NCBI GenBank assembly: GCA_041558415.1
Contig: JBFFEY010000041.1
Span: 1 to 27,595 of the forward strand
Reading direction: 5' to 3'
Source: SG8-39 sp041558415
GTDB taxonomy: Bacteria; Pseudomonadota; Gammaproteobacteria; Burkholderiales; SG8-39
DNA length: 27,595 nt
Both the position numbers and the translations under genes were made by a program. This document shows, one piece after another, positions 21,183-27,595 of the stretch; position 1 is the first letter of the stretch, and the number at the start of each line of letters is the position of its first letter. The notes under the pieces are model-generated. The model was not told where the DNA came from. It worked only from the letters and a program-made list of their open reading frames with translations, and did not search any database.

Positions 21183-21543
21183 TGCCTTGCAGCCGCGCGC
21201 CGCGAACGACGCGCTGCTCGCGCGCTTCGGGCGCGGCCTCGATCTCGCGCTCATCGTGGGCGACGGCGATCTCGACTGGCTGATCGAGATCGCGGGCGGC
21301 GAAGTAACGCGCGTGACGCGCGGCCCGCTCATCATGCCGCGCTCCGATCTGCGGCTGCGTGCGTCGAGCGAGACCTGGGCGCGCTTTCTCGAGCCGGTGC
21401 CGCCGCCCGGCTACCATGATTTGTTCGCCATGCGCCGCTACCGGCGCATCCAGATCGAGGGCGATATCCGCCTGATGTCGGCCTACCTGTTCTACATCAA
21501 GCGGCTGTTCGAATTGCTGCGGCCGAACCGGGCGACGGCATGA
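21166..21543 (+). CDS. Small SCP2-like lipid-binding protein
   Basis: 125 residues, overlapping the CoA-ligase end by 17 bp; its stop overlaps the next ATG. The pattern LDWLIEIAGGEVTRVTRG, then ASSETWARFLEPVPPPGYHD and IEGDIRLMSAYLFYIKRLF, resembles SCP2 sterol-carrier domains, which bind acyl chains or acyl-CoA in a hydrophobic groove. No catalytic residues are expected. Tight coupling to the acyl-CoA genes suggests it carries or presents a hydrophobic intermediate. ATG 21166 chosen by homology-style start; ATG 21151 in the same frame is possible and neither has a clear ribosome site. Confidence 0.72.
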   Translation: MTLPLDALQPRAANDALLARFGRGLDLALIVGDGDLDWLIEIAGGEVTRVTRGPLIMPRSDLRLRASSETWARFLEPVPPPGYHDLFAMRRYRRIQIEGDIRLMSAYLFYIKRLFELLRPNRATA

Positions 21544-22403
21544 GCACGACCCGGGCAACCGTCGAGCCGATCACCGGCCGCTACCTCAAGCTCGAGCTGC
21601 TCGGGCGGCCGCACCGGCTCTACGTCGAGGAAGCCGGGCAGGGTATTCCGCTGCTGTGTCTGCACACGGCCGGCTCCGACACGCGCCAGTGGCGCGGCCT
21701 GATGAACGACGCCGAAGTGCTGCGCGATTTCCGCGTCATCGCCTTCGACATGCCGTGGCACGGCAAATCCTCGCCGCCCGCCGGCTGGCAGGCCGAGGAA
21801 TACCGCCTCACCGCGGCCGACTACAGCGCGATGACCCTCGCCGTCGCGGACGCGCTCGGGCTCGACAGGCCGGTGGTCATGGGCTGCTCGATCGGCGGTC
21901 GCATCGCGCTGGTATTCGCGATCGAATGCCCGCAGCGCTTTCGCGCCATCATCGGCCTGCAGTCGGGTGCGACGATCGACCCGTACTACGAGCTGACCTG
22001 GCTGCATCACCCGTCAGTGCACGGCGGCGAAGCCTCGGCGGCCTACGTCTCCGGCCTCATGGCGCCGACCTCGCCCGAAGCCGAGCGCTGGGAAACGCTG
22101 TGGCACTACATGCAGGGCGGCCCGGGCATCTTCAAAGGCGATCTGTACTTCTACCGCGGCGCCGACGGCGACATCCGCGAACGCCTTGCCGCGATCGACA
22201 CGAAACGCTGCCCGCTCTACCTGCTGACCGGCGAGTACGACTACTCCGTATCCCCGCAGGACACGCAACTGGCGGCAGATCGCATCGCGGGGGTGAAGTT
22301 TTCGGTGATGCCGAAGCTCGGTCATTTCCCGATGAGCGAGAACCCGGCGCTGTTCCTGTCCTACCTCAAACCGGTGCTCGCCGAAATCAGGGCGCGGAGC
22401 TAG
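21540..22403 (+). CDS. Alpha/beta-hydrolase
   Basis: 287 residues. The nucleophile elbow is MGCSIGGR with S117; D234 (LLTGEYDYS) and H262 (KLGHFPMSE) complete the triad. The oxyanion segment is LCLHTAGSDTRQW, and AFDMPWHGKSSPP is the usual strand-turn before the elbow. The overall pattern resembles carbon-carbon bond hydrolases (MhpC-like) and esterases, so it could cleave an ester, lactone, thioester or C-C bond in the pathway. No signal peptide, so cytoplasmic. It starts in an ATGA overlap with the SCP2-like gene. Confidence 0.88.
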   Translation: MSTTRATVEPITGRYLKLELLGRPHRLYVEEAGQGIPLLCLHTAGSDTRQWRGLMNDAEVLRDFRVIAFDMPWHGKSSPPAGWQAEEYRLTAADYSAMTLAVADALGLDRPVVMGCSIGGRIALVFAIECPQRFRAIIGLQSGATIDPYYELTWLHHPSVHGGEASAAYVSGLMAPTSPEAERWETLWHYMQGGPGIFKGDLYFYRGADGDIRERLAAIDTKRCPLYLLTGEYDYSVSPQDTQLAADRIAGVKFSVMPKLGHFPMSENPALFLSYLKPVLAEIRARS

Positions 22404-22407
22404 GCGC

Positions 22408-23760
22408 ATGTTCGTCGTCGAGCGCTGTGGCGAATTCGTCGAGCGCATGCGCGATGCGCCGCTCGCGCCCGAGGTGGTACACCATGCCAAGCGCGCGGTG
22501 ATCGACTGGATGGCCGCGGCGCTGCCGGGCGCGGTGGTGCCGCCGGCGACCGCGCTGGAGGCCGCGCTCGCCGAGGAGCTCGATCGCGGCGCGGCGCGGC
22601 TGCTGCTCGGGCGGCCGGCGCCGGTGCGCGCCGCAGCCCTCATCAACGGCACGGCGGCGCACACCGCGGAACTGGACGACATCTTCCGCGACGGCATCTA
22701 CCATCCGGGCGCGCCGACCATCCCGGCGGCGCTCGCGCTGGCGCAGGCGGGCAGTGCGAGCGGCCAGGACTTTCTGCGCGCGGTCATCGCCGGCTACGAG
22801 GTGTCGACGCGCATCGGCCGCGCAATGGGGCGTGCCCATTACCGCTACTGGCACAACACCGGCACGATCGGCGTGTTCGGCGCCTGCGCCGCCGGGGCCC
22901 GCGCGCTCGGCCTCGACCGGCTGCAGACCGCGCACGCGCTCGCCACGGTGACCACCTTCGCCGCCGGCCTGCAGCAGGCCTTCCGCATGGACTCGATGTC
23001 GAAGCCGCTGCACGCCGGGCGCGCCGCCGAGGCGGGGGTCACCGCGGCGCTGGCCGCGCGCGAGGGCGTGACCGGCTCGCTCGACGCGATCGAGGGCGAC
23101 GCCGGCTTCGGCCGCGCGATGAGCGACGGCCCCGACTGGACGCAGGCGTTCGCCACGCTGGGCGAGGACTTCCACATCACGCGCATGACGTTCAAGAACC
23201 ATGCCTGTTGCGGCCACACCTTCGCGGCGATCGACGGCGCGCTGGCGGCGCAGGCGGCGCTTGGCGTGAAGGCGGACGACATCGCGCGCGTGCGCATCGG
23301 CAGCTATCGCGCCTCGGTCGAGGTATCGGGCATCGAGAACCCGCGCACGCCCGCCGAGGCGCGCTTCTCGATCAAGTACGTGGTCGCGCATGCATTGCGC
23401 AAAGGCAGCGTGCGGCTCGCCGCATTCGAGCCCGGGCCGCTTCAGGATCCGGCGACGCGCGCGCTGATGCAGCGCGTCAATGCCTCGATCGATCCCGAGC
23501 TGGACGCCGCGTTTCCGGCGCAGCGTGCGGCGCGTGTCGTGCTCGAAACGCGGGACGGGCGCAGCCATACGCTGCTGCAACCGACGCGCAAGGGCGATCC
23601 CGACGCACCGCTCAGCGACGCGGAACTGGACGCAAAGTACCGGGAACTGGCCTTTCCGGTGCTCGGCGAGGCGCGCGCCCGCGACCTGCTGGAGCAGCTG
23701 TGGACGCTGGAGCGCGCCCCGGCAGGGGCATTGCTCCGATTGACAGATGCGGCGTTGTGA
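22408..23760 (+). CDS. MmgE/PrpD family protein (2-methylcitrate dehydratase-like)
   Basis: 450 residues, the standard length. Landmarks: AALINGTAAHTAELDDIF, YHPGAPTIPAALALA, FRMDSMSKPLHAGRAAEAGV, KNHACCGHTFAAIDGAL and ARFSIKYVVAHAL. The family includes 2-methylcitrate dehydratase (PrpD) and cis-aconitate decarboxylase, iron-sulfur-free enzymes acting on tricarboxylic or related acids. No prpB or prpC is nearby, so this is not a propionate operon; it likely dehydrates or decarboxylates another acid. GGAG (22396-22399) before ATG 22408 is a good ribosome site. It lies 4 bp after the hydrolase. Confidence 0.92.
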   Translation: MFVVERCGEFVERMRDAPLAPEVVHHAKRAVIDWMAAALPGAVVPPATALEAALAEELDRGAARLLLGRPAPVRAAALINGTAAHTAELDDIFRDGIYHPGAPTIPAALALAQAGSASGQDFLRAVIAGYEVSTRIGRAMGRAHYRYWHNTGTIGVFGACAAGARALGLDRLQTAHALATVTTFAAGLQQAFRMDSMSKPLHAGRAAEAGVTAALAAREGVTGSLDAIEGDAGFGRAMSDGPDWTQAFATLGEDFHITRMTFKNHACCGHTFAAIDGALAAQAALGVKADDIARVRIGSYRASVEVSGIENPRTPAEARFSIKYVVAHALRKGSVRLAAFEPGPLQDPATRALMQRVNASIDPELDAAFPAQRAARVVLETRDGRSHTLLQPTRKGDPDAPLSDAELDAKYRELAFPVLGEARARDLLEQLWTLERAPAGALLRLTDAAL

Positions 23761-23767
23761 CTAGGAT
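23740..23767 (+). promoter_or_regulatory. Internal promoter for the transporter genes
   Basis: A perfect -35 TTGACA (23740-23745) lies 16 bp before TAGGAT (23762-23767, 4/6), overlapping the end of the MmgE/PrpD gene. Transcription would start near 23774, giving a leader of about 84 nt before the first ABC ATPase. The 97-bp gap here is the largest in the operon, fitting a separate promoter. Confidence 0.5.
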
Positions 23768-23857
23768 TGCGCTCGGGCCGTATCCAGCGGGCGCCGCCTG
23801 GGCGCGCGGGGCGGCACGGAGGCGGCAGCGCACTGCGCGCTGCGAGGAGAAAAGAAC

Positions 23858-24856
23858 GTGGCAACGCTGCTCGAGGTCGAGAACCTCCAGACGCAGTTTT
23901 TGACCTCGGCCGGCATCGTCAAGGCCGTCGACGGCATTTCCTACGACGTCCAGGAAGGCGAGACCGTCGCCATCGTCGGCGAGTCCGGCTGCGGCAAGTC
24001 GGTCAGCGCGCTGTCGATCATGCGGCTCATTCCCTGGCCGCCGGGCCGCATCATCGGTGGCGCGGTGCGGTTCCAGGGCAAGGACCTGGTCAAGCTGAGC
24101 GACGCCGAGATGCGCCATGTGCGCGGGCGCCAGATCGGCATGGTGTTCCAGGAGCCGATGACCTCGCTCAATCCGGTGCTGACGATCGGCCTGCAGCTCA
24201 CCGAGACAATGTGTCACCACCTCGGCGTCACGCAGGAGGATGCGGACAAGCGTGCCGTCGAGCTGCTCGGCATGGTGGGTATTTCCGACCCGGCGCGACG
24301 CCTGCAGCAGTATCCGCACCACCTCTCGGGCGGCATGCGCCAGCGGGTGATGATCGCGCTGGCGCTGTCCTGCGAGCCGAAGCTGATCATCGCCGACGAA
24401 CCGACGACCGCGCTCGACGTCACCATCCAGGCGCAGATCCTGGAGCTGATGAAAGGGCTGACACGGCGCCTCGGCGTCGCGCTGATCGTCATCACGCATA
24501 ACCTCGGCGTGGTCGCGCGCTATGCCGACCGCGTAAACGTCATGTACGCGGGCAAGATCATCGAACGCGGCCGCGCGCACGACATCTACCACCGGCCGAG
24601 CCACCCCTACACGCTGGCACTGCTGAAATCGGTGCCGCGCATGGACCAGCCGCGCAAAGCGAAGCTCGATCCGGTGCAGGGACAGCCGCCCGATCTGACG
24701 CGACTCGACGCGGGCTGCGCATTCCGCCCTCGCTGTGCCTACCGCGTTGAACGCTGCGAGCGCGAATTCCCGCCGCTTGAAGCGGTGGCGCCCGGACATG
24801 TCGCCGCCTGCTTCGAGACCGCGCGCGTGGTCCGGATGGAAAGGATGGCGTCATGA
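23858..24856 (+). CDS. Opp/Dpp-type ABC transporter ATPase (DppD-like)
   Basis: 332 residues, starting at GTG 23858 after a strong GAGGAG. Walker A GESGCGKS (41-48), Q-loop VFQEPMTSLNP, signature HLSGGMRQRV, Walker B LIIADEPTTALD and H-loop ITHNLGVV are all intact. The C-terminal oligopeptide-transporter extension carries cysteines (CAFRPRCAYRVERC), which often hold an iron-sulfur cluster in DppD proteins. It powers import of peptides, opines or other solutes with its DppF-like partner; the ATGA overlap at 24853 couples them. Confidence 0.95.
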   Translation: MATLLEVENLQTQFLTSAGIVKAVDGISYDVQEGETVAIVGESGCGKSVSALSIMRLIPWPPGRIIGGAVRFQGKDLVKLSDAEMRHVRGRQIGMVFQEPMTSLNPVLTIGLQLTETMCHHLGVTQEDADKRAVELLGMVGISDPARRLQQYPHHLSGGMRQRVMIALALSCEPKLIIADEPTTALDVTIQAQILELMKGLTRRLGVALIVITHNLGVVARYADRVNVMYAGKIIERGRAHDIYHRPSHPYTLALLKSVPRMDQPRKAKLDPVQGQPPDLTRLDAGCAFRPRCAYRVERCEREFPPLEAVAPGHVAACFETARVVRMERMAS

Positions 24857-25869
24857 GCGCGACGCCGGAACGCGCCTTCGCCGCCCCGCACGCCGGGGAC
24901 ATCCTGCTCAGCGTGCGCGGCCTGAGGATGCACTTCCCGGTGTTCGAGGGCGCGTTGTTCCGCAAGGTGGTCGGCTACGTCAAGGCGGTCGACGGCGTCG
25001 ACTTCGACATCCGCCGTGGCGAGACGCTCGGCCTGGTGGGCGAGTCCGGCTGCGGCAAGACGACGACGGGGCGCTGCATCCTGCAGCTCGAGCGTCCGAG
25101 TGCCGGCCAGATCCTGTTCAACGGCCAAAACTTGGCGGAGCTGGACCGCGATCAGCTGCGCGCGATGCGGCGGCACGTCCAGGTGATCTTCCAGGACCCC
25201 TACAGCTCGCTCAACCCGCGCATGACGGTGGGCGACATCATCGGCGAGCCGATGAAGGTGCATGCCACCGAGCCCGATCGCGCGAAGCGCGACCGGCGTG
25301 TGCGCGAGTTGCTGCACACCGTCGGCCTGAACCCGCGTTTTGCCGACCACTATCCCCACGAGATGAGCGGCGGCCAGCGCCAGCGCGTCGGCATCGCGCG
25401 CGCGCTTTCGCTGCAGCCCGAATTCATCGTCTGCGACGAGGCGATCTCGGCGCTCGACGTCTCGATCCAGGCGCAGATCATCAACCTGCTCGAGGACCTG
25501 CGCGACCAGTTCAACCTGACGTACCTTTTCATCGCGCACGATCTGAGCGTCGTGCGCCACCTCTGCCACCGCGTGGCGGTGATGTACCTCGGCAAGGTGG
25601 TCGAGCTCGCCGAATGCGACGAGCTGTTCGACAACCCGATGCACCCCTACACCCGGGCGCTGCTGAACGCGGTGCCAATCCCCGACCCGGAGGTGGAGGC
25701 CAACCGGCCGCACCAGGTCATTCAGGGCGAGGTGCCCAGCCCGATCAACCCGCCGAGCGGCTGCGTGTTCCACCCGCGCTGCGCGCTGGCGGTGGAGGGC
25801 TGCAAGAACAGCGTTCCCGGGCTGCGCGAGCTGCGTCCGGGGCACTGGGTAGCCTGCACCGAGGTGTGA
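24853..25869 (+). CDS. Opp/Dpp-type ABC transporter ATPase (DppF-like)
   Basis: 338 residues. Walker A GESGCGKT (63-70), Q-loop VIFQDPYSSLNP, signature EMSGGQRQRV, Walker B FIVCDEAISALD and H-loop FIAHDLSVVR. The Walker B continuation is DEAISALD rather than DEPVSALD, a variant also found in functional family members. The oligopeptide C-terminal extension is present (GCVFHPRCALAVEGC). It forms the second ATPase of the heterodimer. The permease genes are not in the window and probably follow the binding protein. Confidence 0.95.
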   Translation: MSATPERAFAAPHAGDILLSVRGLRMHFPVFEGALFRKVVGYVKAVDGVDFDIRRGETLGLVGESGCGKTTTGRCILQLERPSAGQILFNGQNLAELDRDQLRAMRRHVQVIFQDPYSSLNPRMTVGDIIGEPMKVHATEPDRAKRDRRVRELLHTVGLNPRFADHYPHEMSGGQRQRVGIARALSLQPEFIVCDEAISALDVSIQAQIINLLEDLRDQFNLTYLFIAHDLSVVRHLCHRVAVMYLGKVVELAECDELFDNPMHPYTRALLNAVPIPDPEVEANRPHQVIQGEVPSPINPPSGCVFHPRCALAVEGCKNSVPGLRELRPGHWVACTEV

Positions 25870-25879
25870 CAGCGGGTGC

Positions 25880-25930
25880 ATTGTGCAGTGCAATTTGTGT
25901 ATGCTGACCAATCGGACTCCGAGAGGTCCG
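25880..25930 (+). promoter_or_regulatory. Possible operator and leader hairpin before the binding-protein gene
   Basis: ATTG-N7-CAAT (25880-25894) is an inverted repeat with LysR-like spacing, among three TGCA motifs. TATGCT (25900-25905) is a weak -10 candidate, but the best -35 (TTGTGC 25881-25886) is only 13 bp away. CGGAC (25913-25917) / GTCCG (25926-25930) could form a small leader hairpin. Binding-protein genes often have extra expression signals, so this fits, weakly. Confidence 0.3.
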
Positions 25931-25953
25931 TGCAACGACAAGGAGGAGGAGAA

Positions 25954-27570
25954 ATGAAATCATTCGCTATGAAAACCGCCGCGGCGTTCGCGGTCGGCGC
26001 GGCGCTCGCTCTGGGCGCCGGCGCCCCGGGAAGCGTGGAGGCCGCGCCCAAGAAGGGCGGCACCCTGAAGTACGTCGTACCGGCCGAGCCGCCGAGCTTC
26101 GACGGCCACCGCGAGACGACGTTCGCGCTGATCCACCCGATCGCGCCGTTCTACAGCGTGCTGATCCGCGTGAACCCGGACAACCCGGCCTCGACCACCG
26201 ACTTCCGCTGCGACCTGTGCACCGAGATGCCGAAGGCCGCTGACGGCGGCAAGAGCTACACCTTCAAGATCCGCAAGGGGGTGCAGTTCAGCGACGGCAC
26301 GGAGCTCACCGCCCACGACATCGTCGCGACCTACCAGAAGATCATCTTCCCGCCGAAGGACGTGGCGAGCGCGCGCAAGGCCTTCTACGTGATGGTCGAC
26401 AGCGTGACCGCACCCGACCCGTACACGGTGGTGTTCAAGCTGAAGTACCCGTCGGGGGCCTTCATCCCGGCGCTCGCCAACCCCTATAACTTCATCTACT
26501 CCAAGGCCAAGCTCGACCAGGACATGCACTGGTACGAGAAGAACGTGATGGGTTCGGGCCCGTTCCTGTTCGATTCGCGCGAGGCGGGGGCGGTGATTCG
26601 CGGCAAGCGCAACCCGAACTACTACGTCAAGGGCAAGCCCTACCTGGACGGCTTCGAGGCGATCTTCGCCAACAAGCAGTCGCTGCGGGTACAGGCGATC
26701 CAGGGCGACCGCGCGGCGATCGAGTTCCGCGGCTTCCCGCCGAAGAGCCGCGACGACCTGAAAAAGGCGCTCGGCAAGGAGGTCACGGTCCAGGAAAGCA
26801 ACTGGAACTGCGTGCTGATCGCGACCTTCAATCACCAGAAGAAGCCGTTCGACGACGCCCGCGTGCGGCGCGCGCTGACGCTGGCGGTCGACCGCTGGGG
26901 TGGGTCGCAATACCTTTCCAAGATCGCGATCGTCAAGGCGGTCGGCGGCGTGGCCTTCCCGGGCCATCCGCTCGCGGCGAGCAAGGCCGAACTGCAGAAG
27001 ATCGCCGGCTACTGGCCCGACCTGAAGAAGTCGCGCGCCGAGGCGAAGCGCCTGCTGAAGGAAGCCGGCGCATCCGACCTCAAGTTCGAGCTGCATAACC
27101 GCGGCGTCGACCAGCCGTACAAGATCGTCGGCACCTGGCTGATCGACCAGTGGAAGCAGGTCGGCCTCACGGTCACGCAGCGCGTGCAGCCGACCGGGCC
27201 CTTCTACGACACCCTGCGCAAGAAAAAAGACTATGACGTCTCGCTCGACTTCAACTGCCAGGCCGTGGTCAACCCGCTGCTCGACGTCGCCAAGTTCATC
27301 TCCGACGACAAGTCCGGCAACCAGTACGGCAGCTATCAGGACCGCGAGATGGACAAGATGTTCGACGAGATGAACCAGGCGGCCGATCCGAAGAAGCAGC
27401 GCGAGATCATGCGCAAGTTCGAGAAGCGCGCGCTCGACGAGCAGGCGAACGCGATGATCACGCTGTCGTGGTACCGGATCATCCCGCACCGCTCGTATGT
27501 GAAGGGCTGGAAGATCAGCCCGAGCCACTACCTGAACCAGGACCTCTCCGGGGTCTGGATCGAGAAGTAG
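25954..27570 (+). CDS. Periplasmic substrate-binding protein, family 5 (Opp/Dpp type)
   Basis: 538 residues after a very strong ribosome site (AGGAGGAGGAG) and ATG 25954. A signal peptide is evident: KSFAMK, then a hydrophobic stretch, with likely cleavage after VEA (residue 30). The mature protein starts APKKGGTLKYVVPAEPPSFD, and DGGKSYTFKIRKGVQFSDGT with LTAHDIVATYQKI are the family-5 signature. No lipobox, so it is soluble in the periplasm. Family 5 proteins deliver peptides, opines, nickel or other solutes; specificity cannot be read. Two cysteines in DFRCDLCTEM may form a disulfide. The end SGVWIEK is complete. The final 25 bp hold no start of the next gene. Confidence 0.95.
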   Translation: MKSFAMKTAAAFAVGAALALGAGAPGSVEAAPKKGGTLKYVVPAEPPSFDGHRETTFALIHPIAPFYSVLIRVNPDNPASTTDFRCDLCTEMPKAADGGKSYTFKIRKGVQFSDGTELTAHDIVATYQKIIFPPKDVASARKAFYVMVDSVTAPDPYTVVFKLKYPSGAFIPALANPYNFIYSKAKLDQDMHWYEKNVMGSGPFLFDSREAGAVIRGKRNPNYYVKGKPYLDGFEAIFANKQSLRVQAIQGDRAAIEFRGFPPKSRDDLKKALGKEVTVQESNWNCVLIATFNHQKKPFDDARVRRALTLAVDRWGGSQYLSKIAIVKAVGGVAFPGHPLAASKAELQKIAGYWPDLKKSRAEAKRLLKEAGASDLKFELHNRGVDQPYKIVGTWLIDQWKQVGLTVTQRVQPTGPFYDTLRKKKDYDVSLDFNCQAVVNPLLDVAKFISDDKSGNQYGSYQDREMDKMFDEMNQAADPKKQREIMRKFEKRALDEQANAMITLSWYRIIPHRSYVKGWKISPSHYLNQDLSGVWIEK

Positions 27571-27595
27571 TGACCTCTTGACGCGTCGCGCGACC

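Noticed and set aside
22408..23760. prpD of a methylcitrate (propionate) operon
   Set aside because: No prpB, prpC or acn-type genes in the window; family membership alone does not define the substrate.
25411..25470. Walker B change DEAISALD in the second ABC ATPase as a sign of inactivity
   Set aside because: The catalytic glutamate and all other motifs are intact, and this variant occurs in working relatives.

Overview
High-GC chromosomal DNA, most likely from a betaproteobacterium (Burkholderiales/Rhodocyclales-like). The basis is the local gene order engB end, hemB, then dsbD-cutA in opposite orientation, an Mg-type hemB, and family-level resemblance. No rRNA, tRNA, CRISPR array, integrase or intact transposase was seen. 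Both ends cut through context: engB is partial on the left, and the transporter operon probably continues past the right edge.

Left part (1-12.8 kb), mostly housekeeping: the 3' end of engB; a structured intergenic region that reads best as a minus-strand small RNA; hemB (haem synthesis); a minus-strand operon cutA-dsbD-VOC protein; an SDR epimerase divergent from a ferredoxin-type flavin reductase; a DUF255 thioredoxin-fold protein divergent from a DUF924 protein; ilvD (branched-chain amino acids); an orphan LuxR-type response regulator; and lgt (lipoprotein lipidation).

Middle part (12.8-15.9 kb): a 991-residue FAD plus Fe-S oxidase on the minus strand. It is interrupted in frame by a 64-bp palindromic repeat element that shares its core with a composite repeat between DUF924 and ilvD at 9.3 kb. 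The 9.3-kb copy also carries two perfect, inverted DnaA boxes.

Right part (15.9-27.6 kb): a tightly packed plus-strand accessory catabolic cluster. In order: serine-glyoxylate-type aminotransferase, crotonase, acyl-CoA dehydrogenase, NDP-forming acyl-CoA ligase, small SCP2-like protein, alpha/beta hydrolase, MmgE/PrpD protein, then an Opp/Dpp-type ABC transporter (two ATPases and a periplasmic binding protein; permeases presumably lie beyond the window). Most junctions overlap or are under 10 bp. The logic suggests import of a carboxylic acid or amide, CoA activation, desaturation and further conversion, but the substrate cannot be read from sequence. The crotonase lacks both classical catalytic glutamates, and the dehydrogenase appears to use the isovaleryl-CoA-dehydrogenase position for its base, so the chemistry may differ from ordinary beta-oxidation.

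The items most worth a second look are the small RNA candidate with an anti-Shine-Dalgarno loop (122-232), the in-frame repeat insertion (13903-13966), the DnaA-box palindrome (9286-9396), and the catabolic cluster with its altered active sites.
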